Assembly (NCBI GenBank): GCA_034687125.1
Contig: JAQGBZ010000297.1
Location: 1 to 64,000, forward strand
Direction: 5' to 3'
Source: Neelides folsomi
Taxonomy: Eukaryota > Arthropoda > Collembola > Neelipleona > Neelidae
Length of the DNA: 64,000 bases
The notes beneath the pieces are model-generated. The model had not been told where the DNA came from. It was given only the letters and a program-made list of their open reading frames with translations, and did no database searches. Each line of letters opens with the position of its first letter. Position 1 is the stretch's first letter. Made by a program: the position numbers and the translations under genes. This document shows, one piece after another, positions 23,440 to 36,225 of the stretch.

Positions 23440-24303
23440 TTTCTTTATGAATTTTATCCTAAAAATAATATAAATGGTTTCTTTATCTTTTATAGTGTTT
23501 CTTTGAGATAAATTTCGGTTTAATGTTTACTTTGTCACTGCAATTAATGTTTACTTTGTCACTACAATGAGTCGATTTATTCTCAACATATGTGAGCAAG
23601 TACACTCGACCTCGGTTAAGATCACCTCGGTTAAGATCACCCCTCGATTAAGATCACCTTTTTCTATGTTCCCGGTATAGGTATAGGAATTGTAACCTCG
23701 GATAGTGTCACCTTGGTTAATGTCAACTTCGGTTAAGATCACCATATTTTTTGCTCCCGTGGGACGTTAACTACTCATAAGATCAACTTTTTGTTTCTAC
23801 CGCCTTAATATTTTGTTCGACTTTATAAATTAGAGGTGAAATGAAATGATAAACAGTTATTGTTCATCCAAGAATACACAATGGTGTGACTTCAGAGTTA
23901 TAATACATGTAAAATACCTATCAAAATTGAAAAATCGCTATTTTAGGTAAAATTACCTCTCGTTCAATGATTTTTATTATCCTATTTTTTATCAAATATG
24001 ATAAATGGATTAATTTTTTTTAATTAAAATTATATATTATTCTATTTTATCCGACAATGCCTAAAATACAAAAATTTCACTTTTTATACTACAAATTGAA
24101 TATACAGATAGATAAGAATAGGTCAACCTATTTAAATATTTCTCAAAATGATCAAAAGCTTCAAGATCAATCTATTTTCCAATGACATTAAACTAAAATT
24201 CAACATTCGTATATACGTATACTATAATATGCACAATATGTGAATTAAATTATTTAATTTTCAATAATATAAATACCTATATGTGTAATTATGACATATA
24301 TCA

Positions 24304-24366
24304 ACCTCGGTTAAGATCACCAAAATTGGTGTATCCCGTGAAGTTGATCTTATCCGAGGTCCAGTG
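24304..24366. mobile_element. Internal short fold-back copy of the surrounding element's ends
   Basis: The sequence acctcggttaagatcaccaa is followed by a reverse-complement arm ending gatcttatccgaggtccagtg and then TA. It resembles a minimal two-ended derivative of the 23603-25768 family, either nested or created by internal deletion. Confidence 0.55.
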
Positions 24367-24875
24367 TATAAATAATAAAATTGTTCTTTTATCTTTTCAA
24401 TTGAATACATTGTGGAATAATTAACTGTCATACTTAACTAACAATAACTTATACACATTCTAAATATTAAACAAAATTATAATTTGGAATTTTTTTTATA
24501 TATTAAATATATTAGGTATGTTATAAAATATTTAATTCTATATTCATATTTTTTGTAAAGCGTAAACGATTCGTTTAAAAATATTATTGATGATTTTAAA
24601 CTTTATAAATACACAAAATGTCAAATTACCATTTGATTGATTACCAATTTATTTTAACATTCATTAATCATAATCATTTATATTTTTTATGTTAAACATA
24701 AGTAAAATACTGAATATTAAATTTATTTCATTTAATTCAAAAAATATGTTTTTATCATTTTTTATGAGTTAGACATGAGTTTTTATGAGTTTCACATGAA
24801 TTAGACGTTCAAATGACGCAAATAATATTTTTATAAAATTACACCAGAATGTATTCTAAGAACAATAACTGTTTA

Positions 24876-25528
24876 CCCAGTGAGACATTTTTCCATGTAA
24901 TTTGAGTGCCATTGTCGTGCTATTGATGGCCAACTGTAGTGGCCTTGTAAAGGATTTGTCAAAGCGGCATTTGAATGGCATCTGCTGGCCAACGGCCACT
25001 GATGCCCCATCAACGAGCCACTGTTATACAACGATTTCCCCCTTCAAAGCAAATCTGCATTGCACTTAGTCTCCTCACACTTCCCATTTATTATGCATTT
25101 TCAGGATAAATAAATGAAATTAAATATGCAAATTATGAAATTAATTAGATGTTCTGATAAATTTATATTTATTTTATTTCAGAACGATGAGGTATACAAT
25201 AATAGGAATTTGAATTAATTGGAAGTATTAGTGGCCATTGGATAACGAGAGTGTATAATTTAACGCCACAATTTTCAATGATGGGGCATTGCTTTATTTT
25301 ACTGGCCATGCCAGCATATATATTTGATGGCGAATTTCTATTTGCCCAATAGTGGCGTTTCCGTGGTTGGCCATCATATTTAGTGGCCACTTTTAGCGCT
25401 TATATATACATTAGTTGCCATTGGCCAGTAAAATCCATCACCTTCCATGCATTCGCCATGCACTTTCTTAACAGTGGCCAATTGTCCATCAATTGGCATG
25501 TAAATGGCACTATTTATGTCTTACTGGG
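24876..25528. mobile_element. TGGCCA-rich fold-back MITE nested in another element, 653 bp
   Basis: The ends CCCAGTGAGACATT and, inward from the right, CCCAGTAAGACATA are flanked by TA on both sides (24874-24875, 25529-25530). The sequence is much richer in GC than its surroundings and is studded with tggcca/ggccac motifs in both orientations in the outer thirds. No coding sequence. It is probably a Tc1/mariner-dependent non-autonomous element. Confidence 0.78.
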
Positions 25529-26268
25529 TATCAATCTACTTCACCAATTTATAAAGTCGACCAATATTTTAAGGCAGTAGAAACAAAAAGTTGATCTTAT
25601 GAGTAGTTGACGTTTCAAGGGAACAAAAATTTTGGTGATCTTAACCTAAGTTGCCATTAACCGAGGTGACACTATCCGAGGTTTAAAGCATTACAATTCC
25701 TATACCTATGTCGGGAACATAGAAAAAGGTGATCTTATCCGAGGGGTGATCTTAACAGAGGTCCAGTGTATACGAAATATGAACGAAAATTTTAAAAAAT
25801 GGACTACATATTAAAATTGATTTGAAACTTGAAACCAATTATGACATAGTACTTTATTAATTGTGTATCTCTTTGATATTTAATGTTATTGAAGTTGAAA
25901 TTTCCTATAATATTGTTTGTTAGCTGCTATCATTTTTATAAAGAATTTATTATCTCAAACTCAATCATATTCAGATCTACATAAATATAATGTGTATCAT
26001 TAGGGAATGCAGTTCCTTTTTCATTGATTTATACTCGTAACAATATAAATCTATAGTATGTATTTTGTGAACAAATCCTTCACTTACTTGATGAATAAAT
26101 TCGTTATTATTATCAAAATATTTATTATTTATAAAACATTATAGCATATTTTATTTAAATTAAATCTTAAAGTTTTTAACAATGAATTGCACATATATGT
26201 AACATTAACAATTAGACTTTAAGTACTTGTCACTTGTAAAAAATCATTTGATGAAACTGTGAATACAA

Positions 26269-29200
26269 TTAAGGGAAAAATATCATTTTGTCATTAAAGA
26301 GTTGCTTCAATTCAGCAAACGACGGGCGCGATGATTTTTTTAATTGCCAACAGCTTTTCATTATCGAGTATCTGAAACGAAAATGACCAAGAGTAATTAT
26401 TTTAAAACTCTTTTCACATAATCTTCGTGTTAAATTAATATTAATTGTTATTTGGATTTATGTAATCCAATTGTAATACGCATGTATAATATGTATTATT
26501 TATACAATAACTTATTTACATTTTGATATTGGCATATGCTGGACACTTTTCACAATTTCCACTTAAAAGATATTCAATTAACTCGCTATCATTCTTTTTG
26601 GAATTGTATGGCACTTGTCCAAGTGTGAACATTTCCCTAAAAACATTTCCCGATTAAATTACTACAAATAATTTGATAAAAATGGATTAATTGTTTTAAT
26701 ATTTGTGTAATAATTTCTCACCATAAAGTTATTCCAAAAGACCAAACATCGCTCATGCTTGAAGTTTGTTGATATTGAAGGGCTTCAATGGCATACCAAC
26801 GCCATGGAACTTTGACCTATTAAAATATCCCAATTAACATATTTTTTAATTGATTATTAATTATTACATATAACTTAAACATGATAACAATATCTCTTTT
26901 TAACTCACATTAGACTTTGAATATGAATTTTTATAGTTGTAAATTTTTTTTGCATGTCCAAAGTCATTTAATTTTACTGTGTGATCTCCAGTTAAAAGAA
27001 CATTTCGAGCTGCAAGATCTCCGTGAACAATCTGAAATATTTATATATAAAATATTGGTTATATAAAAGTTAAGGGTAACTACTATTTGGTACACAATAC
27101 ACACCAAGATATAACTCAACTACCCATCCAATCTATTACTCAACTGCCCACTACTCAAATTAATATATTAGAGTTTCTATGTTGCCTCCAAGGTAGTACC
27201 CAAATACCCATATAACCTGAAACCCAACTACACATCCAAGATAGTACTCATCGAGTAGTACTCACATACAAGTTACTACCCACTACTCAATTTACTTCCA
27301 ACCTACTACTCATTTTCTAATACTCCTCTACGTGTTATAAGACCACCCAACGCGAAATTTTAGGAATGAATCGCTCCATATAGTTAATTATAAGATTTCG
27401 AATTATCTTAACACCCATTTAAGCGATTTATCCAATTTAAATACATAATAATACTAATTTTACAAGCTATATATCTTTTTGATAATTATATATTTTTGAA
27501 CTTTTATGTTAGTTTTATTTATAATTATAATACTTATAATGCAGAATGTATTAAAATTAAATATTAAGTAAAGAATTAAATGTAAATATAATTTTAAAAT
27601 GTTTAAAGTAGCGAGTTAGCAAGTTTTCGAACTTATGCGCATGTGATGGTACCCATTCTGATGGTTTCGTTTCCACCTCTGGCACATCTCTGCCTTGGTG
27701 TGTATTGTGTACCAAATAGTAGTTGCCAAAAGTTAAGTTACAATTAATTAAACATCAAGTTAAGATGAGAATTAATTTGAAAGTAATTTTACGTTCAAAC
27801 TGCTCAAAAATTCCATTGCATTGACAATTTGATAAGCCCAATCTAAAAGATCTGAAGTTTTTACGGCTGGGATGAGTCTTTTGTAATGAGATTCACTTTA
27901 AAATAAAATCAATTTTTTTAAAATTAAACGAATGACAATGAAATGTTAATTAGTTAGTAAAAAAAACCTTGTTTGTGGATTAATTCCATTAGTTCCGTCG
28001 TGTTCTTTGAATTCGTTTAAGAAAAACGTTTGATTATTTCTCAAATGAGTCTCGAGATTATTCAACGAACAATACTCGGTGATTAAATAAACTTCCCCGC
28101 CTAATTAATATTTTTACACATGATTTAAGTTTTAAGTTAAAATTGCATATTAAAATTACTTATTTGAATAAATTAAGAGATTCAATATTTATTAAATACT
28201 TGTTCGAAGATTTTCAGTGTTGGCGCCAACGAATTCAATGATATTTTCATGCTTGCCAATAAAAGCAAGTATTTTGATTTCCTGCAAAAAGGATACGATT
28301 TCACTTATGCCTTTTCTTTTTAGCATTTTGACAGCCACCGTTGTTTTTTCACATCCTTTGTCCAACATTGCTTTGTACACATTTCCAAATTCACCTTCTC
28401 CCAGTTTTTCATTCATATCTAAAAAAACATTTAATAAATAAATATTTTGAAATCTAATTAAAAGTTAAATTACCTATGTTGAGGCATTCAAAAGAAATTT
28501 CGAATAAAACTGGATCATAAGGAATAAAAGAAGCTTTCTCAGAATTGTCTTTGCAATTTTTAAATGCTTTTTCGTCTCCATTAAAGAAATTTTCGATTTC
28601 TTCTAGCGGTAAACTCTAAATATAAAAATTGACATTGATTGGCGACCTTTAAATGAGATATAATTCATAATGGATATGATAAAATGACAACATAAAAAGT
28701 TTTGGTACTTACGTAATTTCTCATGATTCTTTTCCAAAATATAAAAACCCCAATAAACCCTATAGCTAAAAATAAAATTCCAATTCCGCCGCTGATCAAA
28801 AGAGGAACTGCATATTCTGAAATATTATTTTAACTATCATTATTAACAATGCAATCAATGACAATTCTTAACAAATAACTATAAATTGAATGTGTGCTTA
28901 CGTCGCTCGAGTTCAAGGTTAATTGAGATTTGTGAATGACTAAAAACGCTTCCAGCTTGATTTGTCGCGTTGCAATAATATCTTCCTTCCCTTATATTGG
29001 CTGCCAAAATATAAAATTTTACTGCAGTGATGTTTGTTTTTCTTGTATCAATTGACGCGCTGTCACCAGTTTTTAATATCAAGTCCTTAAATCATTATAT
29101 TTGAATTATTAAAAATACTAATTCTAATAAATAGTGAAAAATCAATTTAACTATAAAGTATACTCATATTTAAACAATTTAGATGACTTTTAAATTATTC

Positions 29201-31125
29201 ATATAATTCTGATTTATAATTCACCTCTACTTCATTTGAATGATCATTGACAAAATATTTAAATTCAATTGTTGGCGCTGGGAATCCGCTAGCAGTGCAA
29301 GTAAGATTTAAATCTTCGTCTTTCTGAACAACAAACGTTTTTGAGAAGGAGGAAATTTCAGGCAAACTTGATCCTAAATAATAATTTGTTAAATAATTAA
29401 GTTTAATAAAATTACTTTTATTACAAATCTGATTGATTTCTTACGATGAACAACGCTTGAAACATTTAAGGATTTTCCAAGATCACTATTGCGTTTTAGG
29501 AAGCAATAAACTTCAAAAGAATCGTTGATGTCATTTAGATTGACTTTCAATACGTTGGAAATTTTATTTCTTATTTCATCTATTTAAAAATTTATATATT
29601 GAATTATTGAATAACAATGTTCTAGAATTTGGATTTAAAAATTTAAACCTTATGTGAAAACTTACAGCTAATGTTATTTATTATGCATAATTACAAAAAA
29701 TCCATATTTGATTTACTTACTCTTTGGTTGAAAAAATGTTCCATCTTTTAATTTAATCTTCCAACTAATTTCATTTGAAAAGAACAAAAATTTTGAAAAG
29801 GTACAGGTGAATAAACCAAAAGATGCTCCAACTTCAACATAAATTTGCTCGTTGTTGTTAATATTTAGAATTTCACTTCTTTTGCTTTCACCTTCAATAT
29901 TGAAAACTAGAAACAAATTATTTAAAAAACATTAGAATTATCTATTACCTACATATTACTGTAGTGTAATTGAATGGTAGAATCCTATATTGTTAATTAC
30001 TTGTCTTTTTCCAGAGATTCTTAAAGTAGTAAATATAAGTTCCACTTGAATTTGACGTCGGACAAAAAAATATCCCAGAGAATGGTCCATTTTCACCAAT
30101 TTGTAGATTCGATAAAGAATTAGATTCGCAGAGATTCTTCTCGGAATCCTAATAATTATAATAAAATGATTGATTTGTTTTATACCCACTATACAGGTAC
30201 ACATGTAAGGTACAGACAAATACCTTATGCCTTAGATATGTAGGTTTATATTCCTATATATCAAAAATCATAATAATTCTCAATTTACTTTCATAAATAA
30301 TAAAACATGGACATTTATTTACATTTGTTGAGAAGCATCTTTTAAGTGCACCATCACATTCCGCCTGACTTTCACATGAAAATAAACGAGGTTGCATTGC
30401 GCTTGATTGACCTTTGCATTCGAATTCGATTTCATTTTCATTTCTTAAAACCATTAATCCATTTGACTTCTCAGCTGAATCTGTGTGAACAGTTACTCAT
30501 TTAATTCATTAGATTTTAATATTTCCAAACTACAATTAATCTAGATCAATAAACTAATTACTAATTATTACTATTTATGAGAATATAGATTCCTTATTTT
30601 ACCATTTTGACTAGAATTTTGGCAAACAAAGGTTTCCCTATAAAGTCTTTTTGAGTTTGAGTATTCTTCATTTCCCTCCATATTGTTTGATAAATTATCT
30701 TCAACATTCTGAAATGATAAAATGAACATTACATATTATAAACCGTTAGCAAGCCTATCCATTCAATCGTTGTTTTGAACTTATTGTTATTGTTAAATAT
30801 AAGGTTATATTCTATTTATCGACTATCAAATATTAAATATAAAAACCTTTGTATGAGATTTATAATTTAGTACATATGAGATTTTTTCTGGTACACAGAG
30901 AGCAAGGTCCATCTCCAAACCATTCCTTTGATTTAAACCTGGAATGTGGATTTAATTAACAAAACTTTAAATTAGCAGGGGCTTTCTCATCTGGATTAAA
31001 TCATACATGTGTAATTTAATTGTCATTTAGGCACCATGTATTTTTTTAATTTTACCATTTGTCTTATCGGTCCAAAGTAGAAATTGTAAGAACAACAAGC
31101 TGTACTGAAAACGTCGACGATTCAT
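26269..31125 (-). CDS. Ig-domain receptor tyrosine kinase (VEGFR/PDGFR-like), paralog of the gene at 15410-19510
   Basis: The start at 31125 gives a signal peptide (MNRRRFQYSLLFLQFLLW). Ectodomain exons lie between about 30960 and 28905. One Ig domain is clear, with LNLTCTASGFPAP in one exon and GRYYCNATNQAGS in the next. The membrane helix is near 28800-28720 (GIGILFLAIGFIGVFIFW). The kinase domain has GEGEFGNVYKA and VAVKML (28416-28200), EYCSLNNL, then IVHGDLAARN, LNDFGHAKK, AIEALQYQ, SDVWSFGITLW and CWQLKKSSRPSF, ending at 26269. The catalytic HRD is HGD, so the regulatory arginine is lost while the catalytic aspartate, lysine and DFG remain. It may therefore be active without activation-loop control. 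APE reads AIE, as in the paralog. The intron at the MEFLSSLN/IVHGD join holds a transposon (27075-27727). Confidence 0.85.
27075..27727. mobile_element. Non-autonomous element with 10-bp target duplication (Mutator-like), 653 bp
   Basis: The ends GGTAACTACTATTTGGTACA and, from the right inward, GGCAACTACTATTTGGTACA continue identically through cacaatacacaccaag (about 34 bp, one mismatch). An exact 10-bp direct repeat, aaaagttaag, flanks it (27065-27074 and 27728-27737). Duplications of 9-11 bp are typical of Mutator-like elements. The left half is rich in ctactca/ctaccca motifs. No open frame. It sits in a kinase-gene intron. Confidence 0.82.
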
Positions 31126-34100
31126 TTTTGCGTTTATTTAACTATCGCACTATTAATTCACAATTTGATTTAACTTTATATCCTATGGAATGTTTTCATA
31201 CTTGGAATATTTTAACATTGTAAATTCATTTAGTTTTGTCTTTTTTCTAGTAATTTAGTATATTATTATCATTATTGGAACTGTTCACATTTAAAAATTT
31301 TGACTAAGATTGTAGTATATTTGTATTTACTAGTATGTAGTTGTATAGGGAAGTATCAGTATAACAACATCACTTCACTTATAACACTTATAAACAATTA
31401 GGTCGCGTTCTTGCTATAATTTGAATTGTTAAAATGTATTTTTGTATCTGGTATACTTCTGTAATCTGTTATTGTGAAATTTACTTTACTTCTTCAATGT
31501 TTGAGACAGACTATAAATGTTCACCAGCTGGAATAACACAAAATATTTTATTTTCATTGGGTTAAATCTCCAATTAAAGATTAAACTGTGTATTAGCAGG
31601 TATACCTATTGTAACCTTTAAACAACACAACTCAGCAGATCAAATAATGTACATCCGAAAAAATTATAATTATTACTTGTATGAATTTAAAGTTTCCCAC
31701 AGAGCTACAAAACAAAATTTCACTGAAAACTGAATGGATATAATTATAATAAATAATAAGTGTAGGTAATTTTTTTTTTGTTTACAACGTTAATTTTAAA
31801 AGACTTAAAATGGTAAAATATAACGATTTTTATTATTCGTTGAATTTATATGGTCGGTCGGTCGGCTTAATAAGGTTTAAAGGTATTTAAAATGGCAAAT
31901 ACGTATAAATAATGTTTGTTTTTTATACGCAGAATAGCAGAATTTCACACGATGTAATAAGATAGATATTAATAAATTGTCTGATCTGTAGAGAAATAAT
32001 ATCAATCAATTACTTGGGAGATTCAAATTGGGATGTGGAGAGGTTTGGCAAGAATCTGTGGGAGCAAATTCAGGGGAAGGTGATTGGGGATATTTCCAAC
32101 AACACGTTAGCTATTAAATGGTTTTATATTATAAACCTTCTCGTTGTGCTATGTGGAGCCGAGACATCAACCAGAATTTTAATTCTCTAATCCTTATTCT
32201 ATAGTATAATCAAAATTATATGTATTCGGCTCTTTATCTCCTATTGGTATAACAATGTATGGAAATCTTCTTCAAAAACTTGTTAACCTTTGGTTCATCC
32301 ACAGGCAGTCGCGTACTTCCATGCTAATTGAAAATTGCTATAGACCATAGCGGTAATTATAAAATACTGTACAGTGTAGTTAATGGGAATAAATAATCAT
32401 ACAAAGATAAATACGTACAATAAAAGCTACCACTCTGCTGGTTAGAATCTAAATAGTTAAATAGATATTATTGATATCATTAGATTGAATAAATATGGCA
32501 TGAATGATACATTTTATTATGAATACTATTATCTATGTATGACCATGTATGAATAATTGAAGCCTACTTACACATTAAATATAATAATTCTATGTAAATA
32601 TTTTCGATTCTATCCAATTAGCAAGTACTTGTTTTTGTCCTTACCAACAGACACACTTCCTTATAATCTAAAGTTTTGATTATAGATTTAATAATCATAT
32701 CATTAACTTTTAATTCATTATTTTACTATCCTTTGTTCAAGATATTTTCCTTATTATTTGAAGATTTGCATACACCTAGTATAATTATTAAATCAAACAT
32801 CAAAGTTTTATCGTGTATTACCTATGCCCAAAATGACGTGGAGTATTTGTCGGTTAACTCGGTTAATATATAATTGACCAATCGATTAGTGAATTATTAA
32901 TGAATTCAATAATATTAGATTAAGTACATACATTCTGTACTTAAAGTACTATAAGAATTACTTAAGAATATTTGCTAAATTTTCAACTAAAATATTTTAA
33001 ATTAAACATACTACTAGACTACTATAATATTCTTAAATTGCATTATCATATCATAAGGATATCATTGGGATTCGTTCAAAAAATATTAACGTAAGTTTAC
33101 GTATCAGTTTCAAATTTCCGTGGTCGATTGTTAATAAACATTAACACCTATGAAAACCTAGAGTACCTACATTTGAAAGTTAACCGAATGACATATTCAT
33201 CTTTTACTTAATTGATCATTATATCGAAAGATATATGAAAATCGTAAGTTCAATTATTTTTCGTGCTGTATATTAGATTCAAATTAAGCTTAGAATTGAT
33301 TACATACTTAACAAAAAATATTTTTTTTCTGACGTAAGACTGAAACTGTTTTAAACTGTAGTTGCGACGTGTGAGACGTAATGTATGTACGTACATAACA
33401 TATATATTATTTATGTATCATATATATATATATATTAAATATCAAGTTTTTATATTTTAATATATTCATGACAAAATCATTAATATTCTAAGACGCAATT
33501 TACGGTGGTTTAACTCGTTTTTACCTTTGCTTCACTCTATATCATTCTCAATATTGCTATTTTCTCAGATAAGTGAGCATAATTACACAATCAAGATATA
33601 AATATGTACATAAATAGGTATGCAAGGATTTTTATTTTTGGTTTATCTATCAATATGATATATGACTTCTTCTGTATTAGTATATTATTATTAAAGATGA
33701 AATCGAGTTCTGAGATATAAAACAATCTATATGGTAGGTAGTTAAATATATTATTGTAACACTAACCCTATGGCATGAAGTTAATTCAGGCTAATGTCCC
33801 ATTTAACAAACACAATTTGTACTTCGGATATATCAGTATTTGATGCAAGGATGGCGAGAAAGTGTCTTAAGTTCCCTGACCCAATGCTCATTTCTCATTG
33901 TCCTTTTTTTCTTCTGCATGAAAAACATTTTCATCATTTTAACTGAACTGACTTCATTCACCTACGTGTGTTTAACAAGTACTTACGTATTAAATTCTTC
34001 TTTGTCAAACAATCATTTAGTATTGATATTATGTCTATGTAAGATTTTTAATTTTTACACATCTTTCAAATTCCTATGTTTTCACCCTCCTAAGCAATGG

Positions 34101-35526
34101 AGATAGCCGAATGGAACGATATTGAAATTACCAATAAAAATTTATTTTCATAGCTTATATCATATCATTTGCATTTATTAATGTAAAATATTGTGAAATT
34201 TTCTTTTAAGTAAAAGCAATAGGCATGAACTGTTGAACTGTTAATCTACATATTTATAAATATAGTAAAGGTAGTTAATTCATAACTAATTTACTATAAT
34301 CAAATAATCATCCAACAATAAAGTGAGTGAATAGAATAATATCTAAAATAAAAATATGAACATTCCATTTCGGGTTTGTTTGTATTGCGATTATCATTCT
34401 AAACAATCAATTTCACTTCAAATCAGGTGATAAATGCTCATGCTGTTTACAAAACATTAGCAAAGCTCTCAAATACACCTGAAGTAATTAATCATTATAT
34501 GCATTCATCTGAATAACATATTACATTTACATTTTTACATGTAATATTTTATGATTTTAATAGATTGTACATATACAATTGAGTCAAATTGCATTGAATA
34601 TTACGTGTTTCTTTAAAAATATACACAAATATAAGTATTATGGTTTTATTGTATGATCTTATTGCTAAATGTAATTCCTAGAGGTATTGTAATTTATTTT
34701 ATTTTCTATTTACTTTGCTTTTTGGACAATGGATATTACGTTTTCTAATTAAATATTGAATCAAAAAATAATTCAAGTTGAATATGAAGTCCTTTCAATT
34801 ACAATTTATTTCTAATTCATTGAGAAAGAATATAATTAATAACTTTTATTTTCAATAGTAATGGCTGGCTATTATCTTAAACATGCCCAGATATGTACGT
34901 ATGATAATACGACAAATTAATATTTTGATGAATTAGTTAACGTACCGTATATTTGACTTGAATGGTTTGTTGTCTTGTCTTGTGATATGACAAAGACGAT
35001 GTGAAGATGGGAGAAGTTTAATCTTCGGAAGACGAAAGGAAAATGAAGATCTTTCAATTGAATTGGCCAATTTGTTGTTATTGATGAAGTAGACATGGGG
35101 AGAAAATGCGACTTGAGACATAAGTTGGATTAACATTGGCCGATTTTTAATCTTCAATTTAGCCCAGCAAGTAATTTTCTAAAGAATTATTCTAGATTAT
35201 ATAACACATTTAACACAAATTATCTAAATGAATTTCATAGACCGGTTTCCCATGTTCATTTTTTTCTTTTTAAATAAAATTCCTTATTGGATGATAGTTA
35301 ACTAGTTTAATTAAAACAAATTAACTCTAAGCTTGACAATAAACTACAATAATATGAATTTTTCCATGTTGGCCATTAATGTGGGATACCAAGAAACATA
35401 ACATTAAGCACAATCTTGCCAATTTAACTCTTTCCAACATTTGATGGATCAAATGTACAGATTATATTAAAGCCTTTTGAAATGACTATGTAAACTTTTT
35501 AAACGACGCTTTTAATTTTTTATATA
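31126..35526. other. Gene-poor AT-rich region with a short AT microsatellite
   Basis: No convincing exon on either strand. An (AT)n run lies near 33420-33436 (catatatatatatatatta), and a ggtcggtcggtcgg run lies near 31853-31864. Short open frames (for example 33840-34106 and 34933-35157) have composition like their surroundings and no start or splice context that would support them. Confidence 0.5.
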
Positions 35527-35940
35527 CAGGTTGTTTCCAAAGTTCTTAAGCATGCTATAATAAGTGAGATACTTTATTTATCAAGATGGCCTACGTGTAC
35601 TCCATCAAAGTCTCGACAAAGTCGAATCCGATTCCGCGTCCTTGACATGTTATTAAGCATCATCGAGTTATAGCCGCCGAAGAATCCCGTATATTGCTAT
35701 TTTCAAATCGTGATCCGATACGTGCTGTTAATTTGCCGTTTCATTTTTACAAATTTATTAAATCTATACTTTTGTTATTTAAAGTCCATAACTTCTCGCT
35801 TGTTGAAGAAACATGATTAATGAACTTTTAATGGAATTCGCCTGTGCCGAGTCTATCTATAATGTTACCTAAACAGATTCTGTTGATGCATAAAGTATCT
35901 CACTTTTTATAGCATGCTTACGGACTTTGGAAACAACCTG
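35527..35940. mobile_element. MITE with about 50-bp inverted ends, 414 bp
   Basis: The left end CAGGTTGTTTCCAAAG and the right end, inward, CAGGTTGTTTCCAAAG are identical and continue with aagcatgctataa and gtgagatactttat in both arms. The interior has no coding frame. A target duplication could not be fixed with confidence: the left flank is TATA and the right flank is TGCATA. Likely a Tc1/mariner-type MITE. Confidence 0.72.
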
Positions 35941-36225
35941 TGCATACTATTTGGGCTTTACTGTTCTCTCATTTTCATTGAGAGAACAGAGCACTTTGGG
36001 CTGAAGGAGGGGCTTAGCTCCATGTATTTTAAATGGACAAAAAATTCCCAAAAGCTCTAAACTGAAAATAATTCAGTAAAATAGAGAAAAAAATTCTCTA
36101 TTTAATCATATTTTAGCATTCTGCTCAAAGTTGCGCAAAATGAAATTAAAATTAATTGAAATTTAAATTTACGCACTAATATCTATATATACAGCACTAG
36201 CGGGTAATATATTTAATGTCACCTA

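Larger units (their letters stand above)
23603..25768. mobile_element. Composite TA-flanked element with about 200-bp inverted ends (Tc1/mariner, pogo-like ends)
   Basis: The left end CACTCGACCTCGGTTAAGATC and the right end, read inward, CACTGGACCTCTGTTAAGATC match over about 200 bases with small insertions. Both sides abut TA (23601-23602 and 25769-25770). The motif cctcggttaagatcacc is repeated several times within the ends. No transposase frame survives. A further right-end-like segment at about 24304-24366 and the separate element at 24876-25528 lie inside, so this is a nested insertion site. The CCTCGGTTAA end motif is common in pogo-like elements; that naming is an inference. Confidence 0.75.

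Noticed and set aside
23551-23745. Minus-strand 64-codon frame with repeated GDxNRG/ILTEV words
   Set aside because: It is a translation of the repeated ctcggttaagatcacc motif in a transposon end.
23601-23760. CRISPR-like spaced repeats (cctcggttaagatcacc)
   Set aside because: The repeats are irregularly spaced, belong to transposon inverted ends and are in a eukaryotic genome.
25169-25580. Two short open frames on opposite strands
   Set aside because: They lie inside the TGGCCA-rich fold-back element, and their coding potential follows from its composition.
33840-34106. Hydrophobic plus-strand frame of 88 codons
   Set aside because: Cysteine/leucine/phenylalanine-rich as expected from AT-rich DNA read in this frame; no splice or homology support.
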